This document shows, one piece after another, positions 42,471-51,529 of a stretch of DNA of 64,000 nt (its first letter is position 1; each line of letters opens with the position of its first letter). Below the pieces are notes generated by a model that saw only the letters and a program-made list of their open reading frames with translations, was not told the origin of the DNA and did not search any database. Source of the stretch: Elusimicrobia bacterium GWF2_62_30 (GTDB lineage Bacteria; Elusimicrobiota; Elusimicrobia; Elusimicrobiales; UBA9959). Location: the NCBI GenBank assembly GCA_001799995.1, contig MGUK01000080.1, positions 1 to 64,000 of the forward strand, read 5' to 3'. The position numbers and the translations under genes are program-made.

Positions 42471-44308
42471 TAGACCGGCAGATCCCGCAGGACCGGCTGG
42501 ACCTTGTCTGGACCCTTTCCTACGGCCTCCTGCTGCTTTTCCTGCTGCGGCTGATCAACCTGCAGGTGCTCAACACCGCGCATTACCGGGAGATAGCGGA
42601 AAAGAACAGGACCCAGATCATAGCGCAGTCCGCGCCGCGGGGGCGCATCTTCTCTTCGGACGAGACGGCCATCGCCACGAGCAAACCTTCTTTCAGCCTC
42701 ATCTATTTCCCAGGCCAGCTCAAGGCCGGCGTAGAGACGGACCGCATGGCCATGGCCATCTCGCGCCAGCTGGGCGCCGACTATGAAAGCATAAAGGGCA
42801 GTATTTCCCGCGCGGCCCTGCGCGAAAAGCCGGTGCGCCTCGCGGAAAACCTGCCCCCGAAGGCCATGCTGAAGCTTTCCGAACTGAAGGCCATCTATCC
42901 CGGCATCGATATCATCGTGGAAGCGCGCAGGTACTACCCGTTCGGCGCGTACCTCAGCCACCTCGTCGGCTATATCGGCAAGATGGACACCAAGGAATGG
43001 GCTTCCCGCTCCATGGACAAGAATTACTCGATGGATTCCCGGACCGGCAAGGCCGGGCTGGAGAAGATGTACGAGCGGGAGCTGAAGGGCAAGGACGGCG
43101 GTATCTTCCTCGAAGTGGATTCTCGCGGCCGCCTGAACCGCGTGCTGGAAAGCCGCAAGTGGGCCCCTGGTTCCGATATTTTCCTGACCATAGATTCCAA
43201 GGCGCAGGCGGCGGCGGAGGAAGGGCTGGAGAAATCCCTGACCGGAAAGGGCGCGGTGGTGGCGCTGGACCCCCGCACCGGCGCGGTCCTGGCGTTCGTC
43301 TCCATGCCGGATTATGACCCGAACCAGTTCGTGCTCTCCGGCTCGGAAAAAGACAAGATATCTTCCGGGAAGACCCTGCCGGAGTTCAACGTGGCGCTGC
43401 AGGGCAGCTACCCGCCCGGCTCCATCTTTAAAATAATAACCGGCGCGGCCATACTGGAATCCGGCCGCCTGAAGCCCGAAGAGACCTTCTTCTGCCCGGG
43501 CTATTACGACGCGGGCAGCCGCGTCTTCAAATGCTGGGAGAAGAAAGGCCACAATAAAGTGGATTTCATCACCGGGCTGACCAAATCATGCGACGTTTAT
43601 TTCTACAACGCCGGCCAGCGGGCAGGGGCGCTGACCATCGAGAAATACTCGCGCGCCTTCAGGCTGGGACAGCCTTCGGGCATAGCGCTGCCCGAGGAAA
43701 AGGGCGGCAACGTGTTCGGGCCCGGGCCGCGCGCCGCCAAGAAAAGTTACTGGTTCATAGGCGATACGCTGAACCTCTCCATCGGCCAGGGGGAAACGCT
43801 GATGACCCCCATGCAGGCGGTGGGCATGATAGCCGCCGTCGCCAACGGCGGGCTGTTCCACCGGCCCTATTACGTGGACCGGATAGTCCGCAACGACGGG
43901 CAGGTCACCCTCAAGAGCAAGCCGGAGATCCTGAGCCGCGCGGAGCTGAAAGAGACCACGTGGACGCTGATCCGCGACGGCCTGCATAACGTGGTTTTCG
44001 AAGGCACGGGCCAGATGGCCAAGATAACCGGAGCGGAGATGTTCGGCAAGACCGGCACCGCGCAGAATCCGCAGGGCAAGGACCATGCCTGGTTCGTGGC
44101 TTACGCCACCGTGAACGGGCAGCCTTCAAGGGTGGCGGTGGCGGTGCTGGTGGAACACGGCCTGCACGGCGCGTCCGCCGCGGCCCCCATAGCCAAGGCC
44201 GTGATAGAGGCCGTGCTCCGCGAGGACCTGGCCGTGAAAAAACCGGAGCTGCCTTTCGTAGGCCCGCCGGCGGAAGCGCCCGCCGTGAAACCGGGGGCCC
44301 GGGTATGA
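42467..44308 (+). CDS. mrdA: penicillin-binding protein 2 (peptidoglycan D,D-transpeptidase)
   Basis: 613 residues. One N-terminal membrane helix (about 14-32), the PBP dimerisation region starting APRGRIFSSDETAIA, and the transpeptidase domain with active-site Ser in PPGSIFKI (SxxK), SCD in TKSCDVYFYNAG and KTG in GKTGTAQNP. It cross-links side-wall peptidoglycan together with RodA, whose gene overlaps by 4 bp. Confidence 0.96.
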   Translation: MIDRQIPQDRLDLVWTLSYGLLLLFLLRLINLQVLNTAHYREIAEKNRTQIIAQSAPRGRIFSSDETAIATSKPSFSLIYFPGQLKAGVETDRMAMAISRQLGADYESIKGSISRAALREKPVRLAENLPPKAMLKLSELKAIYPGIDIIVEARRYYPFGAYLSHLVGYIGKMDTKEWASRSMDKNYSMDSRTGKAGLEKMYERELKGKDGGIFLEVDSRGRLNRVLESRKWAPGSDIFLTIDSKAQAAAEEGLEKSLTGKGAVVALDPRTGAVLAFVSMPDYDPNQFVLSGSEKDKISSGKTLPEFNVALQGSYPPGSIFKIITGAAILESGRLKPEETFFCPGYYDAGSRVFKCWEKKGHNKVDFITGLTKSCDVYFYNAGQRAGALTIEKYSRAFRLGQPSGIALPEEKGGNVFGPGPRAAKKSYWFIGDTLNLSIGQGETLMTPMQAVGMIAAVANGGLFHRPYYVDRIVRNDGQVTLKSKPEILSRAELKETTWTLIRDGLHNVVFEGTGQMAKITGAEMFGKTGTAQNPQGKDHAWFVAYATVNGQPSRVAVAVLVEHGLHGASAAAPIAKAVIEAVLREDLAVKKPELPFVGPPAEAPAVKPGARV

Positions 44309-45645
44309 TCTTCACCCCGCAGGGCGGCCTTAAGAAGAACCGGATGGACTGGGTGCTGTTCTTCGCCGTGCTGGTGCTGCTCGCTATCGGCACGGCGGCG
44401 GTCTTCTCCTCGGTGACGGCGCTGCCGCAGCAGGCGCGCATCATCCGCGTGCAGTTCATGGCCATCCCTATCGGGCTTGCCGTCTTCGCCGCGGCGTGGA
44501 GCCTGAATTACCAGATCTACCAGGACCAGTGGAAGTTCGTCTACGGTTTTCTCCTGCTGTTCCTGGCCGGCGTGCTGCTCTTCGGCGTGGTGGACAAGGG
44601 GGCGCGGTCCTGGTACCGCCTGCCCATCTTCTCGGTGCAGCCGTCGGAGTTCGCGCGCGTGGGGCTGATCCTGGTGCTAGCCAATTTCCTGGATAAGCGC
44701 ATCGGCAAGATCCGGGAGCTGAAAACGGTGCTGGGAGCTTTCGCGCTGTGCCTGCCGGTCTTCTTCCTGCTGATAAAACAGCCGGACTTCTCCGCCATCC
44801 TGATAAATTTCCCGATCGTGCTGCTCATGCTTTTCGCGGCCGGCGCCAGCCTCTTCCACCTCTCGATCATACTCGGCTACGCCTTCATCTCCGCGCTGTT
44901 CCCCATCCTCTGGACGATCATCGTGCTGAACCCGGAGCTGATGGACAGTTCCCTGATCAGCTACTTCTTCCACCTGTCGGATTCGCCCTGGAGCGCCCTC
45001 TTTTTCGTGGCGGGCATGTCGGTCGTGGCCTGGCTGTTCTGGCAGCTCTCCGTGCGGCTTTACGCCAACGTCTCCGGGGTTTATTTCGCCGGCGCGGCGC
45101 TGGTGCTGATCCTGGGTTTCTTTTCGGGCGTGGTGGTGAAGAGCCAGATGAAGGAATACCAGCAGAAGCGGCTCGAGGTCTTCCTGTCGCCGGAATCGGA
45201 CCCGCGCGGCGCCGGCTACAACCTGCTGCAGGCCAGGATAGCCATCGGTTCCGGGGGGATCTTCGGGCGCGGGGTGTTCTCCGGCACGCAGTCGCGGCTG
45301 GGTTTCGTGCCGGAGCGGCACACGGATTTCATACTGGCGGTGGTGGGGGAGGAAATGGGGTTCTGGGGGATGCTGCTGGTGGCCCTGATGTACGCGGTGC
45401 TGATGCGCCGCGTGATGCAGTGCGCGCGGCTCGCGCGCGACCGGTTCGGCTACCTGGTGAACTGCGGCATCTTCGGCATGTTCCTGGTCTATTTCGGGAT
45501 AAATTTCGGCATGATACTCGGGTTCTCGCCGGTGGCCGGCGTGCCCCTGCCGCTGCTTTCCTACGGCGGCTCGAACCTGGTGGCCACGCTGATGGCGCTG
45601 GGGATAGTGGAATCGATATACGCGAGAAGATACGCTCTGGTATAA
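44305..45645 (+). CDS. rodA: RodA-type SEDS peptidoglycan glycosyltransferase with internal insertion
   Basis: 446 residues against a usual 370-400. SEDS signatures are present: KGARSWYRLPIFSVQPSEFAR, LLIKQPDFSAIL (usually KQPDLGT), RGAGYNLLQARIAIGSGG, FVPERHTDFILAVVGEEMG and the C-terminal GVPLPLLSYGGSNL. The extra length is about 75 residues near 185-265 and is mostly hydrophobic, adding two predicted membrane helices between the QPD loop and the GAGYN loop. It polymerises glycan strands with PBP2. Confidence 0.93.
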   Translation: MIFTPQGGLKKNRMDWVLFFAVLVLLAIGTAAVFSSVTALPQQARIIRVQFMAIPIGLAVFAAAWSLNYQIYQDQWKFVYGFLLLFLAGVLLFGVVDKGARSWYRLPIFSVQPSEFARVGLILVLANFLDKRIGKIRELKTVLGAFALCLPVFFLLIKQPDFSAILINFPIVLLMLFAAGASLFHLSIILGYAFISALFPILWTIIVLNPELMDSSLISYFFHLSDSPWSALFFVAGMSVVAWLFWQLSVRLYANVSGVYFAGAALVLILGFFSGVVVKSQMKEYQQKRLEVFLSPESDPRGAGYNLLQARIAIGSGGIFGRGVFSGTQSRLGFVPERHTDFILAVVGEEMGFWGMLLVALMYAVLMRRVMQCARLARDRFGYLVNCGIFGMFLVYFGINFGMILGFSPVAGVPLPLLSYGGSNLVATLMALGIVESIYARRYALV

Positions 45646-45649
45646 ACCT

Positions 45650-46327
45650 ATGGACGAAGGACCAAGATCAAGGATAAGGCTTAAGTTCGCCAGGCTCGAA
45701 CCCGCCAGGAACATGACGCACCTGGAGCAGCTGAAAGTGCTGCGCTCCAGGGCGGTAGCCAGCGGCCTGAAGTACAGGCCCGCCAAGGCCGGCGCCGCGC
45801 TGATGCCGCGCATGGCGTTCGGCCCCGCCATCTCGGTGGGCTACGAGAGCCTCTGCGAGTACGCCGACCTTTACCTGGACGAGTTCGTAAAGGAAGACGA
45901 GGTGCGGGAGAAGATGCTGCCGCTCGACGACGAACGTTTCCGCCTGGCGTCCGCCAGGCGCATCCCGGTCTTCTTCCCGTCGATAGAGGCGGCCGTGAAC
46001 GCCGCGGAGTATTTCCTGGAGGGGACTTTCCCGGCCGGGTTCTCCCAGGCCGCCGTGGATTCCTTCGCGGCCCTCAAGAGCGTGCCGTACGAAAAAGTAA
46101 AACCTTCGGGAGAGCGGAAGTCCCTGGACGCCAGGGCGCCGCTTCTGTCCGCGTCCTGGGACGCCACCGCCGGGCTGCTCAAGCTGACCCTGAAGCTTTC
46201 CCCGGGGGGGAACGTGAAGCCGGAGATAGTGGCGGAACTGATGGCCGGCGGCAGACCGGAATTGAAGCGCATCTTGCGCAAGGAGCTTTACTGGCAGGAC
46301 TCGGAAGGCAAGCTGGTGGTTTTTTGA
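45650..46327 (+). CDS. DUF2344 (TIGR03936-type) radical SAM-linked protein
   Basis: 225 residues. SRIRLKFARLEPARNMTHLEQLKVLRSRAVASGL followed by the MPRMAFGPAISVGYESLCEYADLYL region is the pattern of DUF2344 proteins. These normally follow, or are fused to, a B12-binding radical SAM protein and often precede RNase G. Here RNase G does follow (43 bp), but the radical SAM partner is missing and rodA stands in its place. Function unknown; a role in RNA modification has been suggested for the family. Confidence 0.8.
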   Translation: MDEGPRSRIRLKFARLEPARNMTHLEQLKVLRSRAVASGLKYRPAKAGAALMPRMAFGPAISVGYESLCEYADLYLDEFVKEDEVREKMLPLDDERFRLASARRIPVFFPSIEAAVNAAEYFLEGTFPAGFSQAAVDSFAALKSVPYEKVKPSGERKSLDARAPLLSASWDATAGLLKLTLKLSPGGNVKPEIVAELMAGGRPELKRILRKELYWQDSEGKLVVF

Positions 46328-46370
46328 CCCGCCGCGGCGGGCAATAGTCTGTTTTAAGGAGCAATCTCAT

Positions 46371-47822
46371 ATGGGCAACAATTCAAGGATAAAGAAAGAA
46401 ATCTTCGCCAACACTTCCTTCGAGGAAACGAGGATAGCGATAGTGGAGGACGGCAGGCTCTCCGAGCTGTTCTGGGAGCGCCGCAGTTCGGGCAACATCG
46501 TGGGCAACATCTACAAGGCCCGGGTGGAGAACGTGCTGCCGGGCATTTCCAGCGCCTTCATGGACATAGGCCTGGATAAGAACGCCTATATCTACATCTC
46601 CGACGTGCTCGGCAACCAGAAGGACCCGATAGACCGCCTGCTCAAAAAAGACCAGGAGGTGATGGTGCAGGTCACCAAGGCCGCCATCAGCACCAAGGGC
46701 ATGAAAGTCACCATGGACGTGTCCCTGCCGGGCCGCTTCCTCGTGCTCACGCCTTTCCAGGAATTCGTAGGCGTGTCCAAGAGCATCGAGGACGCGACGG
46801 AGCGCGGCAGGCTCTCCGAGATAATCCGCAAGATAGCCGACCCGGCCACGCTCGGCACCAAGGGCTGCATCGTGCGCACCGAAGCCGAGGGCGCGACCGA
46901 AGAAGAGCTCCAGATAGAAATAAAATACCTGCTCAAGCTCTGGGACACCGTGCAGGGCCGTTTCGATACGTCCAGGGCGCCGGCGCTCCTGCATAAGGAC
47001 ATGGACATGACCCTGCAGGTGGCGCGCGATATCCTCTCCGAGGAGACGGCCATCTACATGCTCGACAACAAGGACGACTTCCGCAACGTCGAGGAGTTCG
47101 TCTCCAGGATCTCTCCCGAATTCAAGGAGCGCGTGAAGTATTACGACGGCAAGACCCCCATCTTCAAGGCCTTCAACGTGGAGAAGGAGATAGAGGACCT
47201 GCGCAAGATAAAAGTGCCGCTCCCCAACGGCGGCAGCCTGATAATCCAGGAGGCCGAGTCGCTCTGCGCGATAGACGTGAATACCGGGCGCTTCACGGGG
47301 TCCAAGTCCCAGGAAGAGACCGTTACGGCCACCAACCTGGAGGCCGCCCAGGAGGTGGCCAGGCAGCTGCGCCTGCGCAATATCGGCGGCATCATCGTGA
47401 TAGACTTCATAGACATGAAAAAGGCCTCCAACCGGCACAAACTGGTGGAGAACCTGGAAGCCGCGGTAAAGCGCGACCGCGCCAAAATACGCATCCTGCC
47501 GGTAACGCGGCTGGGCCTGGTGGAGATGACGCGCGAGCGCAAGCGGGAGAGCACGTTCAGCCTGCTCACCGAAGAATGCCCGGAATGCCACGGCGCGGGC
47601 CGCGTGCTTTCCAGCGAAAGCATCATCATCAAGATACAGCGCGAGATCCAGAGCATCACGATGGGCCGCCCAGGCGGGAACCTCCGCGTGGTGGTCCACC
47701 CCATCCTCTGCGAGTCGCTCAAGAAGAAACAGGCGCTGCTGGAGAAGAACGTGCACCGCGGCGTGAAGCTGACGGCCGACCCGCAGCTCACGTGGGAAGA
47801 TTACAGGATCATACTCGAATAA
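46371..47822 (+). CDS. rng: ribonuclease E/G family endoribonuclease
   Basis: 483 residues, RNase G length. The start carries the S1 domain (NIVGNIYKARVENVLPGISSAFMDIGLDKNAYI region), then RNase H-like and DNase I-like parts with the magnesium-binding AIDVNTGRFTG and IIVIDFIDM, and the zinc link CPECHGAG near 404. There is no long C-terminal scaffold. It processes rRNA and starts mRNA decay. GGAG precedes the ATG at 46371. Confidence 0.96.
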   Translation: MGNNSRIKKEIFANTSFEETRIAIVEDGRLSELFWERRSSGNIVGNIYKARVENVLPGISSAFMDIGLDKNAYIYISDVLGNQKDPIDRLLKKDQEVMVQVTKAAISTKGMKVTMDVSLPGRFLVLTPFQEFVGVSKSIEDATERGRLSEIIRKIADPATLGTKGCIVRTEAEGATEEELQIEIKYLLKLWDTVQGRFDTSRAPALLHKDMDMTLQVARDILSEETAIYMLDNKDDFRNVEEFVSRISPEFKERVKYYDGKTPIFKAFNVEKEIEDLRKIKVPLPNGGSLIIQEAESLCAIDVNTGRFTGSKSQEETVTATNLEAAQEVARQLRLRNIGGIIVIDFIDMKKASNRHKLVENLEAAVKRDRAKIRILPVTRLGLVEMTRERKRESTFSLLTEECPECHGAGRVLSSESIIIKIQREIQSITMGRPGGNLRVVVHPILCESLKKKQALLEKNVHRGVKLTADPQLTWEDYRIILE

Positions 47823-47870
47823 GGCCCTGCGGCCGGTATTTAGCGCGGAGGGATAGCGTTCAAGGATCTT

Positions 47871-49532
47871 ATGCTGAAGAAAATAATAGCGGGAGTTTTT
47901 CTGGCGGCGGCGCTCTGCGCCCCGTCCTGGGCCAAGGTGGCCGAGGTCTCTTACCTCAAGAACGGGGTCTACTCCGGGAAGATAGGGACCTACAGCCTCA
48001 GCGGCACGCCCTACCTCGACGCCTCGCAGGCGGCCCGGGTGATGGGCGGGAAAATATACTGGTACCCCGTTTCCGGGAAACTGCTGCTGCAGATAAAGGG
48101 GAACAAGGTGGTCTTCTTCATGAAGTCGGATTCTGTGCTGCTCAACGACGAGAAGACGGTTTTTCCCAATCCCCTCATCGTGCGCGGCGGGAAGGCCTTC
48201 CTGGCGCTGGACTTCTTCATCTCGAAACACTTCGCCCGCGCGTTCGGCTTCAGGCTGGACTACAACCAGGCCACCAGCGCCCTGGCGGCCCAGCAGGACG
48301 TGAATATCACCTCGGTGAATTTCTTCTCCTACCAGGATAAGACCAGGATAGTGGTGTACATGGAAGCTCCGCTGGAATGGCAGGCCTCGCAGAAGGAGAA
48401 CAACCTGTTCATAGTGACGATAGCCGGCGGGGTGATAGGCGGGGAGGAAAAGATCAACATCGGGGACGGCGTCGTGCGCGGCGTGGACCTGGTCCAGGAG
48501 AACAAGATCGCCCGCCTGGTGGTCAATCCCGACGATAATTTCGGCGCCGTGGAGGCCTTCAGGCTTTCGGACCCGGACAGGATAGTCCTGGACATTTCCA
48601 AACGCAGGGACGCGATAGCGCAGGGCATCGGCGGCCCCCGCGAGGCGCAGGAGCCGCGCGTGATCGCGCCCTCGGAGCCCGGGCCCGGGGCTTCCCCGGC
48701 CGGCGCCCTGGCTTCAGCCGCGGGAGCCGGAGCTTCCGCGGGCGCTGCCGCCGGAGCCGCGGCCGCCTCCGCGCCCGGCGCGGCCGCTCCCGCCGGCACG
48801 GAGCCGGCTCCCTCGGTAAAGATCCCGGACAAGATGGTGGTGGAACGGTCCGGCAGGAAAACCGTCGTGATCGACGCCGGGCACGGCGGTAAGGACCCCG
48901 GCGGCAAGAAGCTTTTCGGCCTGAAGGAAAAAGAAATGAACCTGGCCGTGGCGAAAGAATTGTACGAACTGCTCAAGGGCGAGGAGCTGTTCGCCGTGAT
49001 ACTTACGCGCGCTTCCGATACTTTCGTGCCGCTCGCGGAGCGCTCCGTTATCGCGAACAACGCCAAGGCGGACATCTTCGTTTCCATCCACGCCAACGCT
49101 TCCCGCGACCGCAAGGAGAAAGGCTTCGAGATCTACTTCATGTCCGAGAAGGCTTCGGACCCCGGGGCCGCCGAGGTGGCCGACTACGAAAATTCCGTGG
49201 TGGGCCTGGAGGACGGCGGCGGGCAGCAGGACGCCGCGGCCATGCTGCTGCATTCCATGGCGCGCAACGAATACGTGAACGAGGGCAGCCGCCTGGCGGG
49301 GCTGGTCTCGGCCGAAATGGAGAAGCGCACCCCTTTCGCCAACCGCGGCGTGAAACAGGCCGCGTTCTACGTGCTGCGCGGCACCTATAGCCCCGGCATC
49401 CTGGTGGAAATGGGCTTCATGACCAATTCCAACGACCAGAAGAACCTTAACGACAAGAAAGTGCGCGCGAAAATATCCAACTCGATTTACCGCGGCATAT
49501 TGAAATATGCTGAAATGAAGCAGTGGAAGTGA
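47871..49532 (+). CDS. secreted N-acetylmuramoyl-L-alanine amidase (AmiC-like)
   Basis: 553 residues. Signal peptide (cleavage after SWA), a copper amine oxidase N-like region (about 30-135), an AMIN-like domain (about 140-245), an Ala/Gly/Pro linker (about 255-315), then Amidase_3 with VVIDAGHGGKDPGG, SIHANASRD and ILVEMGFMTN, which carry the zinc ligands and catalytic Glu. It splits stem peptides from glycan strands, so it belongs with the wall genes around it. Catalytic domain of full length. Confidence 0.94.
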   Translation: MLKKIIAGVFLAAALCAPSWAKVAEVSYLKNGVYSGKIGTYSLSGTPYLDASQAARVMGGKIYWYPVSGKLLLQIKGNKVVFFMKSDSVLLNDEKTVFPNPLIVRGGKAFLALDFFISKHFARAFGFRLDYNQATSALAAQQDVNITSVNFFSYQDKTRIVVYMEAPLEWQASQKENNLFIVTIAGGVIGGEEKINIGDGVVRGVDLVQENKIARLVVNPDDNFGAVEAFRLSDPDRIVLDISKRRDAIAQGIGGPREAQEPRVIAPSEPGPGASPAGALASAAGAGASAGAAAGAAAASAPGAAAPAGTEPAPSVKIPDKMVVERSGRKTVVIDAGHGGKDPGGKKLFGLKEKEMNLAVAKELYELLKGEELFAVILTRASDTFVPLAERSVIANNAKADIFVSIHANASRDRKEKGFEIYFMSEKASDPGAAEVADYENSVVGLEDGGGQQDAAAMLLHSMARNEYVNEGSRLAGLVSAEMEKRTPFANRGVKQAAFYVLRGTYSPGILVEMGFMTNSNDQKNLNDKKVRAKISNSIYRGILKYAEMKQWK

Positions 49533-49549
49533 ACCGAGCTGAACCGGCT

Positions 49550-50356
49550 ATGCTGAAATCAGAACGTCCGATAGGCATCTTCGACTCGGGACTGGGCGGG
49601 CTTACCGTGCTCAAGGCCGTGCGCGCCCTGATGCCGGCGGAGCGGCTGGTCTATTTCGGCGACACGGCGCGCGTCCCCTACGGCGCCAAATCAAAAAGCG
49701 CGGTGGTGTCCTTCTCACGGGAGATAGCGGACTTCCTGTTCGCGAAAAAAATAAAGTTCCTCATCGTCGCCTGCAACACCGCCTCTTCGCTGGCGCTGGA
49801 GGAGATACGGGAAATTTCGCCGGTGCCGGTGCTGGGCGTGATAACCCCCGGGGTCGGCGCCGCCCTCGAACTGGCTCCGCGCGGCGGGAAAATACTGGTG
49901 ACCGGCACCGCCGCCACGGTGGCGAGCCGGGCCTATACCCGCGCGCTGCAGGCGGCGCGCCGGGACGTGCGGGTTACGGAAAAAGCCTGCCCGCTGTTCG
50001 TGCCGCTGGTGGAGGAAGGCTGGTGCTCCAAGCCGCTGGCCGGCCTGGTGGCCAGGGAGTACCTGGCCGCGTTCAGGGGCAGGAAGATAGACGCGCTGAT
50101 ACTTGGCTGCACCCATTACCCGCTCCTGAAAAAGCTCATCGCCCGCGTGATGGGCCCGCGCGTGAAAATAGTGGATTCGGCGCTCGCCACGGCCCGCGCC
50201 GCCAGGCTGGAGCTGTCCCGCCGCGGGCTCCTTAACCCGGGCCGGTCGCGGGGAGAATGCGAATTTTACGTTAGCGACGCGCCGGAGCGTTTCTCGTCCC
50301 TGGCCCGGAAGCTGCTCGGGCTGAAGACCGGCGAGGTCGGTGTGAAAAGGTTCTGA
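49550..50356 (+). CDS. murI: glutamate racemase
   Basis: 268 residues from the ATG; a GTG at 49523 would overlap the amidase gene and add 9 unconserved residues. PIGIFDSGLGGLTVLK starts the fold, and the two catalytic cysteines are in VACNTASS and LGCTHYPLL. It supplies D-glutamate for peptidoglycan, matching the wall genes upstream. Confidence 0.95.
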   Translation: MLKSERPIGIFDSGLGGLTVLKAVRALMPAERLVYFGDTARVPYGAKSKSAVVSFSREIADFLFAKKIKFLIVACNTASSLALEEIREISPVPVLGVITPGVGAALELAPRGGKILVTGTAATVASRAYTRALQAARRDVRVTEKACPLFVPLVEEGWCSKPLAGLVAREYLAAFRGRKIDALILGCTHYPLLKKLIARVMGPRVKIVDSALATARAARLELSRRGLLNPGRSRGECEFYVSDAPERFSSLARKLLGLKTGEVGVKRF

Positions 50357-50393
50357 ATTTATGTTTTCCAGACTTTTATGGAGGTGCGCTGAT

Positions 50394-50891
50394 ATGAGCA
50401 GAACACTTGCGCTTATCGTGGGCTCGCTGATGGCGGTTTCGATCTACGCCCGGGCCGAGACCAAGCCGGCGGCCCAGCCGGCGGACAAGAACGCGGCCGC
50501 GGCGGCCAAGGCTAAAGCCGGGCCGGCCACGGCGGCGGCCCCGGCCGTACAGCCGGGTAAAAAAGCGGAGAGGCCCGCGGCCGCCCGGTCCAAACAGGCC
50601 GAACCCGAGGACGACGGCACGGTGATGATAGATTCCAGGTCCGATGTCGACGAGACGGGGCGCGCGCCGGCGCGGGCCGACGCGGCCGCCGGGGAACGCG
50701 AAGAAGCCGACATCCCCGGGGGAATGCCGATCTCCTACGGCCAGTGTAAGGGCGTCATTAGCGACGGCGGGCGCAACCTGCTGGTCTTTGAAAGCCCGGA
50801 CGACGGCACCATTACTTTCGTGCAGGTCATTGCCGGCAGGAGCTCCGTTTCCTGGAAGGTGGCGGGCACTATCGGGCGCAGCTCCGACTGA
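50394..50891 (+). CDS. secreted Ala/Pro-rich protein of unknown function
   Basis: 165 residues from the ATG that follows GGAGGT by 8 nt. A signal peptide (MSRTLALIVGSLMAVSIYARA) leads into about 90 low-complexity residues of Ala, Lys and Pro. The last 65 residues look folded (ISYGQCKGVISDGGRNLLVFE, then a beta-rich VQVIAGRSSVSWKVAG). No family recognised. It lies 37 bp after murI and may share its transcript. Confidence 0.65.
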   Translation: MSRTLALIVGSLMAVSIYARAETKPAAQPADKNAAAAAKAKAGPATAAAPAVQPGKKAERPAAARSKQAEPEDDGTVMIDSRSDVDETGRAPARADAAAGEREEADIPGGMPISYGQCKGVISDGGRNLLVFESPDDGTITFVQVIAGRSSVSWKVAGTIGRSSD

Positions 50892-50960
50892 CGTACCCCC
50901 CGGCAGAATGCTAAAATATATGTGCGGCGGCGCGGCGGCGCGCGGCCCGATGAGGTAAAT

Positions 50961-51146
50961 ATGAAACGCAAAGACCTTGTGAGGCATCTGATCAGTAAAG
51001 GGTGTGTACTTTCCAGGGAGGGCGGGAAATATTCCGTCTTCCAGAACCCGGTTTCCAACAAGGAGATCCCGGTCACCCGGCATAACGAGATAGCGGATTT
51101 TACCGTGCGCAAGATATGCAGGGACCTGGGGATCGACCAGCCTTGA
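50961..51146 (+). CDS. HicA-like (YcfA family) small protein
   Basis: 61 residues from the ATG preceded by GAGGTAA. The helix-strand-strand-helix pattern of HicA is visible: DLVRHLISKGCVLSREGGKYSVFQN, EIPVTRHNEIADFTVRKICRDLGI. In HicA toxins a His follows the glycine (GSHH or GKH); here the site reads GGKYS, so the catalytic His is missing. No HicB antitoxin gene is adjacent. It is therefore more likely a double-stranded-RNA-binding relative or an inactive relic than an active toxin. Confidence 0.7.
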   Translation: MKRKDLVRHLISKGCVLSREGGKYSVFQNPVSNKEIPVTRHNEIADFTVRKICRDLGIDQP

Positions 51147-51529
51147 AGGCCGGCTGTTTTCTTTTTCTCTTCTCCCTCTGCGGCTGCGCGGCCGCGCAGC
51201 TGGACGTTATACGGGTGGGCCCGGCGTTCGTCCCGCGCCGGGAGTCCGAGGTGGAAGTGTTCTCCTCCCGTTCGGAGACGCGCCGCCAATGGGGCGGCAT
51301 CGGCATCATCCACGGCAAGCACATCCCGGCCTCCTCGGAGAAAATGATGGAGAGCCAGAGGCGCAAGGCCAGGGCCGCCGCCGCCAAGCTGGGAGCCGAC
51401 GGGGTCATCATCGTGTTCGACGCCGTATCGCCCGGCCCCGACCTGGGAACCTATCATGAGCCTGAAGTTTACCTGAGCGCCCTTGCGATAAAATATGCCG
51501 CAACAGCCTCGACCCCTATCGCCAAATAA
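51143..51529 (+). CDS. putative lipoprotein
   Basis: 128 residues if translation starts at the TTG overlapping the previous stop (TTGA); an ATG at 51116 is possible but would put nine polar residues before the signal. The start is a lipoprotein signal (FLFLFSLCGCA) with the lipobox cysteine. The mature part has SQRRKARAAAAKLGADGVIIVF, the pattern of small surface lipoproteins such as RcsF or DUF4156 (many conserved Ala/Gly before a VI strand). It overlaps the comB-like gene by 35 bp. Confidence 0.55.
   Translation: MKAGCFLFLFSLCGCAAAQLDVIRVGPAFVPRRESEVEVFSSRSETRRQWGGIGIIHGKHIPASSEKMMESQRRKARAAAAKLGADGVIIVFDAVSPGPDLGTYHEPEVYLSALAIKYAATASTPIAK

Noticed and set aside
46383-48230. 615-codon minus-strand frame opposite RNase G and the amidase
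   Set aside because: Spans two certain genes and their spacer; composition typical of a reverse-complement shadow.
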